A stretch of 64,000 nucleotides of DNA from Pseudorasbora parva (taxonomy: Eukaryota > Chordata > Actinopteri > Cypriniformes > Gobionidae), in the NCBI RefSeq assembly GCF_024679245.1, contig NC_090173.1:52031018-52095017 (forward strand). Direction: 5' to 3'. A model generated the notes under the pieces. That model had not been told where the DNA came from and searched no databases. It worked only from the letters and a program-made list of their open reading frames with translations. Numbering within the stretch: position 1 is the stretch's first letter; each line of letters begins with the position of its first letter. Shown here piece after piece: positions 14,901 to 28,600 of this stretch. A program made the translations under genes and the position numbers.

Positions 14901-15888
14901 TCTTTCGGGTTATTTCGGGCTATAGTTATTGCTCTTGGTGTCATGGGTCTTAACTGTTAAATGGTTTCAGAAGACTTGGAATATAGTGTGTGACTTTTGT
15001 GTTTTTATCCTTTTCGGCTTTTGGCAGTATAAATGACCATACACTTGAACGACGCTTGAACATTCTTTGAAAGTTCTCCAATTCTGATCTACTAAAGAAG
15101 AAATAATCCATGTTTAGAATGGCATGGAAAAAATAACAGAATTATTATTCATTTTGGGACGACTAGGTGATCCAGTGCTTTCCACACACGCGCGTGTCTG
15201 TCAAAAGTTCCTGTTTATACGATTCTTTATAGTCTTGAGTAGATCCATATATATTTTACATGTACTTCAAACTCTATAATCTGTGTTACAGATTATAAAC
15301 TCTATAAATTGATAATATCCGTTCTGTCTTTCTCTCACTCTGAATGGACATATAAAACTCTAATAAACTGTGGCTAAATATATTGGTGAAATAAAATAAG
15401 ATGGAAAAAAAAAACACACAAAGCAAACAACGATGCTGAAGATCCGTAAAACTGGATTACATTCGTGATACTTTTAGAACCAAAAGATAAATTAAGAGCA
15501 GAGATACGGATGAACCTTGTCCCGGTTTGCATGGTTTTCATCAGTACTTTCACTGGTACTGTGTTGAGTTGGGAACGTTTGAACAGTCAGCAGCCCATGG
15601 TTTAACTGAGGTGGATGTGACAAGGGCTCCATTCCAAATCACTGTGTTGGGCATCTCCACCATCTCCAAACTGCTCAGTGAGGATAATCTGCATGCTGGA
15701 GCAAAATGAATGCCATCTGGACTCTTAAACCGGTCATTAATGAGGGGATCTGGAGATGGAAGCCCGTAGAGAGTTGGCACAGAGCCCCGACTAAAGGCAG
15801 GGCTCAGCCTGAGGTCAAAGCTGAGGTGGGTAAAGGGGTCGGAGGTATCAAATGGACTGATGGGAAGGAGCGAGCCCTTCCACGGCAT
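11906..15888. other. Intergenic, myadml2 to notum 3' end
   Basis: No coding exon, RNA gene or clear transposon boundary recognised. A fragment resembling an AGGGATAG-type MITE end lies near 13160-13210 ('AATTCTGACATTTACTCAC'). The part next to 15888 should include the notum 3' UTR, but I saw no convincing poly(A) signal. Confidence 0.45.
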
Positions 15889-18800
15889 TTAGCTGCCACT
15901 GCTGAGCATGCCCAGGAGCTTACTTGGGTCCATGCCCTGCTGTTGGGCCATCTTCTGCACGTCAAAGCCCATGTGCATGAGGAACTGGATAACGTTCATC
16001 TCCTGTCCCGTCGACTGATCTCGGATCGTTGGGCACGTCGGGTTGCAGTGAGGCCATGGGCAGCTGTCGATTAAATGCACGGGACAGCCTTTGGGAGGGG
16101 ATTTATTATTTCTGCCGTTGTCCTGTAGACTGCGATCCCAGCAGTGGAGCGCTCTTGGTAAAGACGTTCCCTTGACTTGAACGTCAGTCCAGTAACTACA
16201 ACAAACACAAGAGGGTAGAGCTACTCAGTGATTTCACTAATGCAAAGGCGTCATGGGGGGAAAATAGCACTTTCAAATATGATTTGATAAATTTCCATCC
16301 TACTTTTTACCTACAATTAGAGCTTGACATTAACTTTTTTGCTCACCAGCCATTGTGGCTAGTGGGTTTCCAAAGTTACTAGCCACTCAATTTTCACTGG
16401 CCAAAATTGTTGGGAAATTTGTTTGGTGTAAATGACCACTGTACACACCCAAATTAAGTCTACATAAAATATATAACATGACAGGTCATCAAATATCTGG
16501 TTAGATTAAGAAGCTTTACACAGAACCATATCAGAGAAACAATAACAGTTACTCGTCTGATGAACCCTTTACAGTTAGTATTATGACCAAGTCATTCTCT
16601 TCAAATGCTACTGAAGTTAGAAGCATGTATACCAATGTTGCATGTAACTTTAGAGAGACGGCCTCTAAATTTGTGAATATCGAAAGTCAAATCTCTGTAT
16701 GATGACTGAATCTCTACATCTCTGCTCTATGGTAAGAGTGCAGATTTCAGTGAGTGAGAGTGCACTGAACAAAAACGCAGCAAGGACTAATCTGAACACC
16801 TCTGATTATTAGACACTGCATTTATAAGATCAACAGAATGTGATTGGTTATAATGCGCATTGGGATTATAATTGATGCCTTGTAAAAAGACTACAACAAT
16901 ATTCAACCTGTTAAAGTGGCTAGTGGGACTGACCGTTACACCCCACTGCTGACATCCACCTGCAAATGGTCACTTGGCAGGTGTTAATGTCAAGCCCTGC
17001 CTACATTTTAAAAGATCCTGTTTGCTCATTTACAAGTTTTTTTTTTTTTTTTTTTGTGGGCTTGCTAGAATGCTGTATGTTTACATAGTTCAATGTTCAA
17101 AACACTAATTCTTTATAATTAAAAAAATAATAATTCTTATAATTAACATTTTTGCAGCACCGGTTTTCACGTGTCCAGTCTGTTCTGATTGGTCAGCCAG
17201 TCCCAGAAAAATAATCTGGTTTCCATTTGAATTAAGATACATTTTTTCTTACCCCATTGACAGATAATTTAAGGAAAAACTAATATCTTGTGATTTTGCT
17301 TGTCTAGTACATGCATCTTGATTTAACACATTTTTAGACTCAAATAGACAAACATGCTAATAAAGAAAAGCATTTTTTGCTGTATAGAAAACTGGTAAGA
17401 AAAAAAAAACAAAAAGTTGTGGTCATACTGCTGAGGATTAGTGTTACAAATCATTTTTACCACTGTTTCTCAGTTTGTCCACATTAGGAAGGTCGAAAAA
17501 AGGGGTTTAGAGTCAGAGTGGAAATAAGAGCATCTCTTTGACATTATGCCAACTAACACACTTATTCCTCCCCTTTTTGCATATGCATTGGGTGGGAATT
17601 ATTTATATGAGGAATATTGTGACGTGTTCGTTCCCGGGAGACGCTGATATAGAGAATAACTGCCAGTTGTGAATAAATGTTTTTATCCTGATCACTGTAG
17701 AATGTCAAGTTTATTAACTGCACTTTATTTATAACTTTATTTACATAAGTAGAAAAGTGGTACAAATCTACTACTGAACTGACAGCACATTTGATCAACA
17801 AATAGAGATGCACAAAACTGAAGAGATCACTTACTTTCTTGTTATGAATTCATGCGACAGGCAAGCGGGAGCAAACATGGCACTGCAGGTGAAAAGCAGA
17901 TCATCAGAAAAACCGAATGAGCATTCACACAACGAGTCTCTGAAGGGCCAGTCGTACTTACGGGACGTCCTTCAGTGTGTTCCTCAGCTCCGTCCCCAGA
18001 TTCTGGATATAACGCCACTGGCCCTCTTGAACGGGCTGACCCGTCAGATGAATGTTGTCCACTGTTAGCTGGGCTTCATCAAACAGCCACTGCACTATAA
18101 ACACAGGGCCTGTGATAAAAAAACAAAACAAAAAAAAAAACATCACACCGGGTTAAAAAAAGCAACCAAACTCAGTAGTGTCTGTAAAGCAGTAGTGGAT
18201 GAGGCCGGGACTCACGTTTAATGGTGGGATAAACTTTATATCCAAAGAAGCAGTTCCATTCTTTTCCTTCATAAGCCTGTCGGCATCGTTCGGGTACAAC
18301 GCTGCCCCAGTATCTGTCGACAAGAGGTTTATTTTCCCAAATGTCTAAATCACAGTGTAAGTCACATGAGTGAAAAACTTCCAACAAGATGAGTATTCAG
18401 TTCAGGAACATTTGAATGAACGGCTGTTAATTTGTATGTTTTTTTTCTTTTCTTTTTACTCTGAATTGAACTGAATTTTTAATTATTGGACAGAAAAGTT
18501 CCACATGTAGTAACCTAGAATACTGTCTAACACTTGATGACTGCTCTGTCAAGCCCTCGTCGTCAGTGAGGAACCAGGGTGTGCTCTTTGATACCAATCT
18601 CTCATTTGAAAGCCACGTTTCTAGCATCTGTAAAACCGCATTCTATCATCTTAAAAATATATCTAAATTACGGCACATGCTTTCAATGCAAAATGCTGAA
18701 CAGTTAGTACATGCGTTCGTGAGCTCAAGGCTAGATTATTGTAATACTCTACTGGGTGGTTGCCCTGCTCGCTTAATAAACAAACTCCAGCTGGTTCAAA

Positions 18801-21800
18801 ACGCAGCAGCTCAAGTTCTTACTAGAACCAGGAAGTATGATCATATTAGTCCAGTTCTGTCAACACTGCACTGGCTCCCTATTAAACATCGCATACATTT
18901 TAAAATCTTGCTTATTACTTACAAAGCACTAAATGGTTTAGCTCCCCAGTACTTAAGTGAGCTCTTAACACATTATACTCCATCACGTCTATTGCGGTCT
19001 CAAAACTCAAAAGAGTGGCCTCTTAGTAGTCTCTGTTTATCCAGAGGTTTACTGCAGTCAGTCGGATTTGGGCCGTATCCATGTCAGATTGTGGACCTGC
19101 ACCCAGAAACACAAAAGCTGCCCTGAAGTGTCTGCAGAGAGTGTGTCAACCAGACCCACCCTGTGACGGCCTCATCAACATCAACAAACCCGTCTCCTGC
19201 GTGATGACTCTGATCTTCAACTGGATTGAACTGGACAATTACTCTGAATGTTCTGATCTAATATGACTTCTGGTTTGTAATGTTGCCAGAATTATAATCA
19301 TAAACTGTTTGTTAATAGGCCAATGAAGAACTGGCACCCTGACTGAGCCTGGTTTCTCCCAAGGTTTTTTTCTCCATTCTGTCTCCTGATGGAGTTTTGT
19401 TTCCTTGCCACCGTCCCCTTTGTTGCTCAGTTGGGAACACTAAATATTAATCTATTACTTTCTATTAAATTCTGTTGCATTATCTTCCTGTTAACACTGA
19501 CGCTGCTTTGAAACAATCTGCATTGTAAAAATCGCCATATAAATAAAGGTGACTTGACTTGTACACAATAACATTGGTTGCAATTAACAACAAAATGTTG
19601 TATTAAACTGAGAAAAATCTAAACAAAGTGAGTTTTTGCTCAAAACAAGCTCAGTTATCTGCCAATGGGGAAAAAAATATAGTCAGAAACAATCAGATTA
19701 TTTTGCTCACCCCACTGGCAGATAATGTTGCTTGTTTTAAGCAGTGTATGTCCATTTTTATTGTAATGTTATGTGCTTTGAAGCATGAGGTAATTTAACG
19801 TCGTCTCTCGCAACACTTTGCAGACTCATCAGTTTTGAAGGAGGCATGGCTTTGGACTCATTTCAAAACTAGCTTGCTATATCCTCTCCGAATTTGCCCA
19901 CCCCGCCTTTAATGACAAACGTAACATCCTTACTTGATTGATCTCTTGATGACCTCTGTGGGCGCACAGTTGAAGGTGTCCACGCAGTCAGTGCAGCGGT
20001 ACTGTTTGTTGTCCAGGAACCAGCCAGAATCCGCCAGACCCCTGACCTGGATGTTTGTGTGGCCCAACTCCTCCAGGAACTCAGACACTGAGTCCACGTT
20101 CAGCAACACCCCGGTTCCGCCCGCGCTGTGCACCAGACGCACACATTCAGTCAATATCAGTCAGGAAGTCAGGAGTCGAAGCTATGGTCAGGAATAGGGA
20201 CTCACCTGCTTCCAGCCAACAGCAGTATCTTGGCATTGTCCAGACCTTTGGTCAGCAGATCCTTCACCACTTCCTTTATGATCAGGGAACCCATGAATGC
20301 ATAGTCATCTGGACACAATGAACAACCAATTAATGAACGGCTAGTGCTTATTAGCTTATAACAGCTAAAAAAAAACCTGTAATAGAGTACAGTCATGGTA
20401 TAAAGTGGTAATATATTGGCACTTTGATATAACAATCATTAAACAATTAAGATATTAATACATTTATTTAGCAAATATGCATTAAAATGGTCAAGTGACA
20501 GTAAAGGCATTTATAATGTTACAAGAGTTATATTTTTAGAATACATGCTGTTCTTTTGAGCTTTTTTATTCAAAGAATCCTGGATCCCAACAAGATATGA
20601 AGCCATTTTCAACTATGATAATAAATGTTTCTTGATCATGAATGATTTCTTAAGGATCATGTGACACTGGAGACTGGAGTAATGATGCTAAAATTCAGCA
20701 TGGACATCACAGGAATAAATTACATTTTACTAGACATTTAACTAGAAAATAGTTATTTTAATTTGTTTGTAATAATATTTCACAATATTTAACTATTTGT
20801 TTGATCAAATAAATGTAGCCTTGTTAAGCAGAAGAGACTCAAAAACTTTTGAAGGATAATGTGTATTGTTCGGGTCTGGGACCACTAGTGAAAAATTAAA
20901 TTAAATTTATTTCACATTTATGGAGTTCATATTTATTTTAAGCTGATTATTTAAGTTATTACTACAATTTGAGAACAATTTTTACAATATACAGAAAATT
21001 GAGCAAAACTTATATTTAGCATTCCTATTATTCTTAGTACATAATTTTTCATTACAATTTTATTATCATAAATTATATATATTATATATAATATTATATA
21101 TTATCCATGAATTTCTGACTGCCCAAGTATTTCACATGTCCATGTCCCTTTTTTAAAGAACACCCGAGCTGGCAAAAAGTCTACATGTTTGTGTAAAACT
21201 GGATTTATTTAGCAGGAACTGAGAATGATCCTAGTCAGGGTAGAGCCATGCTTAATTTGACAGGAATGTGTCAAATTGTCAAAACAAGGCTGTGAGGGAC
21301 AGAAGTTCAGTGCTGTCACAATTCAGCAGTGTGAGTGCCCGTGATCACCACCAGAGGGCACTCCACCCCGGACTGTCACTCCATCACAAACTACATTACC
21401 CATAATCTTTTCCCCGGACTCATTAGCACTCAATGTTTACACCTTTGTCTCATCACCTCATTACCTCTGCCTATATAAGCCTGGTTATCTCTGTCATCCA
21501 TTGTGAAGTCTTGTTTAGTGTCAACTGCATTTCTATGGTTTCATGTTTCTTGGTACTTTGGATTTCTTGCCTTTCTCAGAAACTTCCTCAGAATTTTTGG
21601 GAACTTTCTCAAATGTTTGGAAATTTTGCAGATTTTTAAGAAACTTTTTGATTTTTTTTTTTAAACTTTCTCTGAATTTTTGGAAACTTTCCAGTAAGTT
21701 GATTGAACTGCCTACCTGTGTATGACCTTTTGCCTGTTTTATGAACTACGACTTTGGATTACCCTTTAATAAATACTGCGTTTGGATCTTCAACCTTCTG

Positions 21801-24557
21801 TCTTAGAGCAGTTCGTTACAAGTGCATTCAATGGGTTTTTTAAAGCCACAATATGTACTTTCACCACTAGAGGTCGCTTAATGGTAGCCTAGAAATCTAG
21901 ACGCACCCTAGCAGCAGCAAATTTAATTTGCCCGCAAGTGTCGTCTAGGCACTCTCAATACCATTCTGAGCTGTGTTCCTTAAAATCTGTGGCCCAATCA
22001 CATCGTGTATAAAGTCGGCGGGCGGGGCCATAATGACGACGGCCGAGTTGCGTTTGTGTGCTTCTAGTAAACACAGAAACTGGCGAACGGCGGCGGTCTT
22101 TCGAATCAGCTCGTACCGCGACTCTGGAAGACTTGGAGTTAAGCTTTTCTCTGAGAAAAGAACAAAGAGCGGTAATATGTGTTTGTAGTTTAGCCGACCG
22201 GATACGGCGAATGTTTAATCAGTCAGCGAGCTCCCCTTCACCGTCGTTGCTCCGGTTGGTGTAGCGCTATCCTATCGCGTGCAGAGGGAGTTTGAAAGAC
22301 AACCGTTTATCCCGCCCCTTGGATTGAGCTGTCTATGGTGAGTTTCCAGACCAAACATCTTGATGTGGGTCTGGCTTGTCAGACTAGCTTAATGGTGTAG
22401 CTTGATAACGCCTTGATTTCACAGAGCTTTTACAAAAATATCTGGTCACAAAAATAAAACATTTTTGCTGCTGTAACATATAAATAAATAGTTTTTAAAA
22501 ATCATATTGTAATTTCTGGATTTTTTTAAATTATATTTCTCACAGTGGACATGCACCTACGATGACAATTTCCGATCTCTCCCAGATTTCTAAGTGGGAA
22601 AACTTGCAAAATAGCAGGGTGTTCAAATACTTATTTTCCTCACTGTGGTTTGAGTCTTACTTTGATCGGTTTTTGGTGTGGCTCCACTCCATACGTCGCT
22701 TGAGCAATATGGGAGGAACCTGAAAAATGATAAACACAAAGACGTCAGGTCCAAATCTGTGCCAACTTAACCGTTACGTAACCGTAAACCACCCCATTTC
22801 ATCTAGAGTGAAGAAAGAGAGTATTTGCACAGGTACTTAGAGAGGGATACTCACACCATGTTGGCATTCCACCAGTGAGGGTTTTCCTCTGGAAGTGAAG
22901 ACAGTATTCCTGTGCCTGACGTTAAAATAAAGATATATAGAACTGTGAAATAGTGCAAAATAACACATGAAAATGATCTTTGTATAATGCTTTTGAAATC
23001 TAGTTAAATGTGCCAAGAATTTGGCCTGAAAAAAATCCCTTTTAAAGCAAGTCATTTCAGTCGGCGTTCATCTTTGAAACACCTCAGCTACTTCAGTCAT
23101 GCATGTGCAGCTCCTCTCTTTGAGTGAGGAAACAAAGTCTCCAAAACTGTTCACCAAGCTTACAGTTATATTTAATATTTGAAATCAACAATGAAATCTG
23201 ACAACAAGCATCTCAAAGTTTCTCTAAACGCTCAAATCATTCACTGTAAAAAAATAAAATATAAATAAAAATGAATCTCTCCAATTAAACATTGTCCAGT
23301 GACTGATCACATCTATTTGGCCAAATTGAATTTCTGTGAATTGATGTGATTTAATTAAGAAATTCAATTTGGTCAACTAAAAAAAAGGAAGGTGATCAGT
23401 CAATTGAAAATGTTCAGTTGGAGACATGATTTTTTTTTTTTTAACAGTGTACGCAGTTGCAATGACGTGTTACCAGTTACCAATTGGCTCTTATTTAGAA
23501 GGCGGGACTTATTCCGCCATTTTCCCTTGTTAGACTTTATCCCAATCATGGTAATACGTTCAGCGTCTGTATATCTACAGTCTTTGGTGTGAATATTGAT
23601 TCTATTAGCAATAAAACTTCTGTTGTCTTTTCTAACCTGTCTTGGTCTGTGGCCATTTGGCAGAGCTCATGAGCCTCCTCATGGTCTCGTATCTGCTGTC
23701 GCAGTTCTCCTTGTTGAAGCAGTACCAGCCACCTGCACAGAGACAAACACGTCACACACGTTCATCACCGCATGAAACAACAGGCTGAAGTCTACAGGAG
23801 ATATTCTGATGGCCTAAAGCGCACTTACCCTCCAGAAATATTAACCATCTCCTGCTTCCTTTGGACTCCTTCAGGTAGTACCTACAATAAAGAAGACTGC
23901 CATTAAACCTACACTTACACATTATACATGCTACACAGTGCCATCAATTATTAAATGCATCAATTCTGTAACACTTTTGTTTTGGGTCCAATTCTCTTTA
24001 TGAACTAGTTAAAACACATTTATTCTGCATGACTATATCCTGCCTCTCCTTGTCACGCATCTGTCCTGTCTTGAGCACAAGTGGTTTTGTTATTTTGAGC
24101 ATGTACTCTTTTCCTTGTCTGATACCACCCCTCTTGTCATCCAATTATTGATTATTTGCCCCACCTGTCGTTCTTCGGTACCTGCCTTGTTTGTCTACTA
24201 TTAATTCTCCCTGTGTTTTCTGTCCTGTGCTGGTCCGTTGCCTTTTGTTCAGGTTGGTGGCGCGTCCCGATGTCTTCACTTTCCCTGCTCCTTGTTTCTG
24301 ACCTCCGGTGTGCGTATGTGTGTTTATATTATGTTTGATTTCCCTCCTGTGGGTTGTGTTTAAGTTTGGTTTATTTAATCAATCCGTTCCTCTGCATTTG
24401 AGTCTTCCGCCGGTTTCCTACGCACACCTGACACTCCTAATCTAAACTTAACTACCTTAAGCTATTTAAAAGTAGTAATTGGGAGTTTGAAGCGCACACA
24501 CGCACGCACACACGCACACGCACACGCACACGCACACACACACACACACGCACACAC

Positions 24558-24589
<32 letters not shown>

Positions 24590-25565
24590 ACACACACAGT
24601 TAATAATGAGAATTGGTCCCCAAACTAAAGTGTGACCATCAATTAAATTAAAGTGAAAATACTGTTGTTCTGAATTATGTTTCTCAAAGTTAATCCATCA
24701 ACAATATATGATTTCTAATCTTTAAAAAAAGTAATGCACAAATGTCTCACAAAAAGTGTCATTAAAGGGGTACTTCAGCGCTGGGAAGATGAATCTGTAT
24801 TTAAACTGGGTCATCAATGCAGTAGAAATGTGAAATTATTTTTGAATTTGGTGTCTTCTAGACTGAGAAAAGACAGAAAATGTATTTTTGTCCCATGAGG
24901 ATGAAAGACTACAATTCCCAGAATGCTTCGCTGCCCTGTGAGGCCATTCCCAACGCCACCAACTTGATTACAGTGACTGAGTTAGAGAAGACACTACAAT
25001 TAAAAACTGAACGTGTGTGTTCAATATAATGAGTGAGTCCCCGCGCGAGTCTCACAGCACTGAGCACTAACTGCACGAGTGATGAGAGCTGAGGTAATCG
25101 CGACTACACTCGCGGCATACATTCACAACACGAGTTCAGTCTGGTGCGTTTCAGTTCATGCCTTTACAAGCTTAACTTTCATAGAAATTAATTTGAGAAG
25201 TTAAAAGACTTACATTGCTCAGCATAGCTCCGTTTAAATGAATGCCTGCAGCTGAGCTGAGCTGTGAGTGTGATCTCCATCCCCCATGCGCGGGTTCAAA
25301 ACATGCGGAAATGGCTCCCTCTGCTGGCTGTAGTCTTTAGCCTTTGGGCAAACATTCCTCCTATGATGCAAAAATCGTCAATTTGCATCATAGGAGGAAT
25401 TTTTCCAGAAATAAAATGCATAAATCTCTTGTCTCAGGGGGATATGAGGGGGAAAAGCACAATCATTTGAATATACTCCAGGGTTTCTACTGATACAAAG
25501 CCATATGCTAATCGCTGAAGTAACCCTTTAATTGAATGTGCTTGTGTACTGTAGTTCAAATCTTT

Positions 25566-25627
<62 letters not shown>

Positions 25628-28600
25628 GTATTTGCAAATATTTCAGTATTATTGAAACAATTAAGTGTTAGAGTACACGGTTTCTAAACAGTTTGTGCCC
25701 TTTCTAATTAGAAATCTATGTTTTAATATTTTTTGTCATGCTTTAAATAAGTACTTATGATGATGTGTAGCCTAACATGTAAAGTACATGGTTTTAAATA
25801 AAATTTAGTCTATATTATATTTAAAGTGAATATATTTTAATTATACCAAATTGGGTTACAATTTGTTACAGTGCAATTATATATTTAAGTACTGAGTAAT
25901 ATTATAGGGTTATTTGCATATAATGCATGATTTTACTGTTATTAATATGGTAAGTATATGCAACAAGACACTGTAAAATAAAGTATTACCCTAAGTTGCA
26001 ACTTCATTACAAATGTATTTTTTTACATGACATACAGTTGCAATAGAAATCACATAGTTAATGCTTGACCGTACAGTTCAAATATATTTCAACAGAAATA
26101 TGAAATCACAGTTTACTAATAAATAATCTTATATAAGAACACGATTTAAAACAGAAACCTATTATTTATCTTCCCCCGTTGGCAGATAATTTAGCTTGTT
26201 TTAAGCAAAAACTCATTTCACTTTCCAGAAAACAAGAAGAAAAAAAATCTCTTATGTAATTTGACTTATCTAGTAAATGCATCTTGATTGAATTGAATTT
26301 TTAGATATTTAGACTGGAAACAAGTAAAAAATACTAAATAAAAACATTTATTTGCAGTGAATACAGCAAATGTTTAGCCTAATTGCAATACATGTGCAAT
26401 TAAGTGCTGAAAACATTACATTTAGTTTACACTTAATGCTATTTTAAAAAGTATATTATTTCAACAATAAGTAACAGCTTTTTTTCCCAATGGATGATCT
26501 ACGGAGAGGTCTGTGATGTTCACCGTATCCACAAGAGGGCGTTCAGATATTGGGGAAACTCATTCCAACTCAACCTTCAGTCTCTTTTTGCTTGTGTGAG
26601 AAAAGTTACAGTTGTGGCTCCGCTTGTTGCTTTGAGGGGCATCAGTCTGCCATAATTAAAGACAGCTTTAATTTGCATCCAATTTATGCCACTGGTGACC
26701 ACATTTTTAGCATATGGTCTAAATTTCTCACCATTACCCACCTCACCACTACTTACACGGTAACGGTTTATGTTTCATCACATCACATTACAGCTTATAA
26801 AGCTTAGGCTGCAAGTCTGCTAGCTCTCATAAACTTAACGCCAACATTCAGTAAAAGGGTTTTATAAATGCTGGAAAATTAGGATGAGCCTGATTCTAAA
26901 AGGTTTTCTCTGGCTCTAGGAGCAATTTTGAGTTTCACAACCTGTAGAGCCATCCATGTGAAAGAGCCTATCACACGACACACAGGGGAACTTCTTAACA
27001 AGAGAATGCTGGACGATGCCAAAAAAAGTTGCAGCTTTGGCGCATCATAGAGCATCAGCATGGATTTTACGCCAGCGCGGATTCCCTTATGGTAAAGCAA
27101 GTGAATATAAAAGACCTGCTGTCATAGTAATTACATGAGCTCTAAACTGGGAACATTGGGACTTTGCAAGAAGTCAAACTGATGATCAGTTACTGCTAGG
27201 GTTGCAAAGAGGATGAACATTTTCAAAAAGTATTCAAAAGTTGTAAAATTTACTGGAAAGTTTCCAAAAATTCAAGTTTACAAAAAAAAATCTAAAAGTT
27301 TCTTAAAAATCTGCAAAATTTCCAAACATTTAAGAAAGTTCCCAAAAATTCAGAGAAAGTTTCTGAGAAAGTTCCCAAAAATTCTGCAACGTTTCCAAAA
27401 ATTCTGGAAACTTTGCAACCTCTAATCACTTCCTATTTGTTACTCAATATATTCAGCTTTTCAGATTTTAGATGATCTTTGTTAGTTCCATAAACACGGT
27501 CAACTACAAATTTGAAGGCGAATATGAAAATCCATTTCCTGTGAATATTCTTTTACTCCAAAACTGTCATGCTCATGAAATATGCTCAATTGCTTCAAAT
27601 AAATAGTCTTTAAATGTCACGATCATTTTCTGATTCTTAAAGCAGCAGATTTGTATGACTATAAAGCATATCAATGTTTTATATAAGGATGGTGCTCAAA
27701 AATAGTGTAAGAGTTTGTTCACAGTGTAGCAGGAGCCAAAAAGATTATGCATAATTAAGATTCTCTTCATGAGATGTACAGGATAAATAAGCAAGTTTAC
27801 AAGGTTTGCGGTATCCTATTGATTATGTATGGATTATTTTGCACTGTCAACACCAGCCTACGCACAGTATCGTCGCAATGAAAGAGTACTTACACACAGA
27901 TAGAGCACATTTTCTACTTCTGTATACATCTGTCCCAACTTTTACATTTTATAACCGTTTAACTTCAGTGCTTAAGATTTAACTTTAAGACAGTCGAGGC
28001 TCAGGTGTGTCGTATGTGTCTGGTGTCTACACTGTAAAAAATTGCCCTGTGTGATCAATACATTTTGGCAACATATGCTATAGATTCAATTCACTGAATC
28101 ATTAAGTCACCTGAATGTAATTTAAGTTGATATGACTTAAACTTCCAAGTTGATTGTACTTAATTGAAGGCAGAATCTTTTTATAACACACAGCTGTCAT
28201 TTTGTAGTGTCTATACACAAGTAATATACTGCCTCAATATCACAAAAAAAAAACATTATTATCTACTATTGGAATTGCAAACTATATAATTGGGCATTTT
28301 AGCCAATCAGCTCGCATTGTTCTGACCTCAGTGTCTTGAATTAAATTTCACCAGGAGCATATTGCAACTAAGGGATCCTGGCTCAATTTATCCGCTAATA
28401 TACAGTTATCTTTCGTTATCATTATTGTTCTTGGTGTGAGTGTGCCATGGTGAACTAAACTTTGCATACAGTTGACAAGATCACCAAGATATCCCGGCTT
28501 AAACCCTTATCCTAGTTTTGTGCAATAGGTCCCTGGTTTACCAGAGCAGGGATGCGACAAATACTCAGGCATTTTATGTACTTGTCATGTCTACACATCC

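Noticed and set aside
27213..27425. Lys-rich open frame
   Set aside because: Generated by the degenerate TTTCCAAAAATTC repeat, with no protein support.
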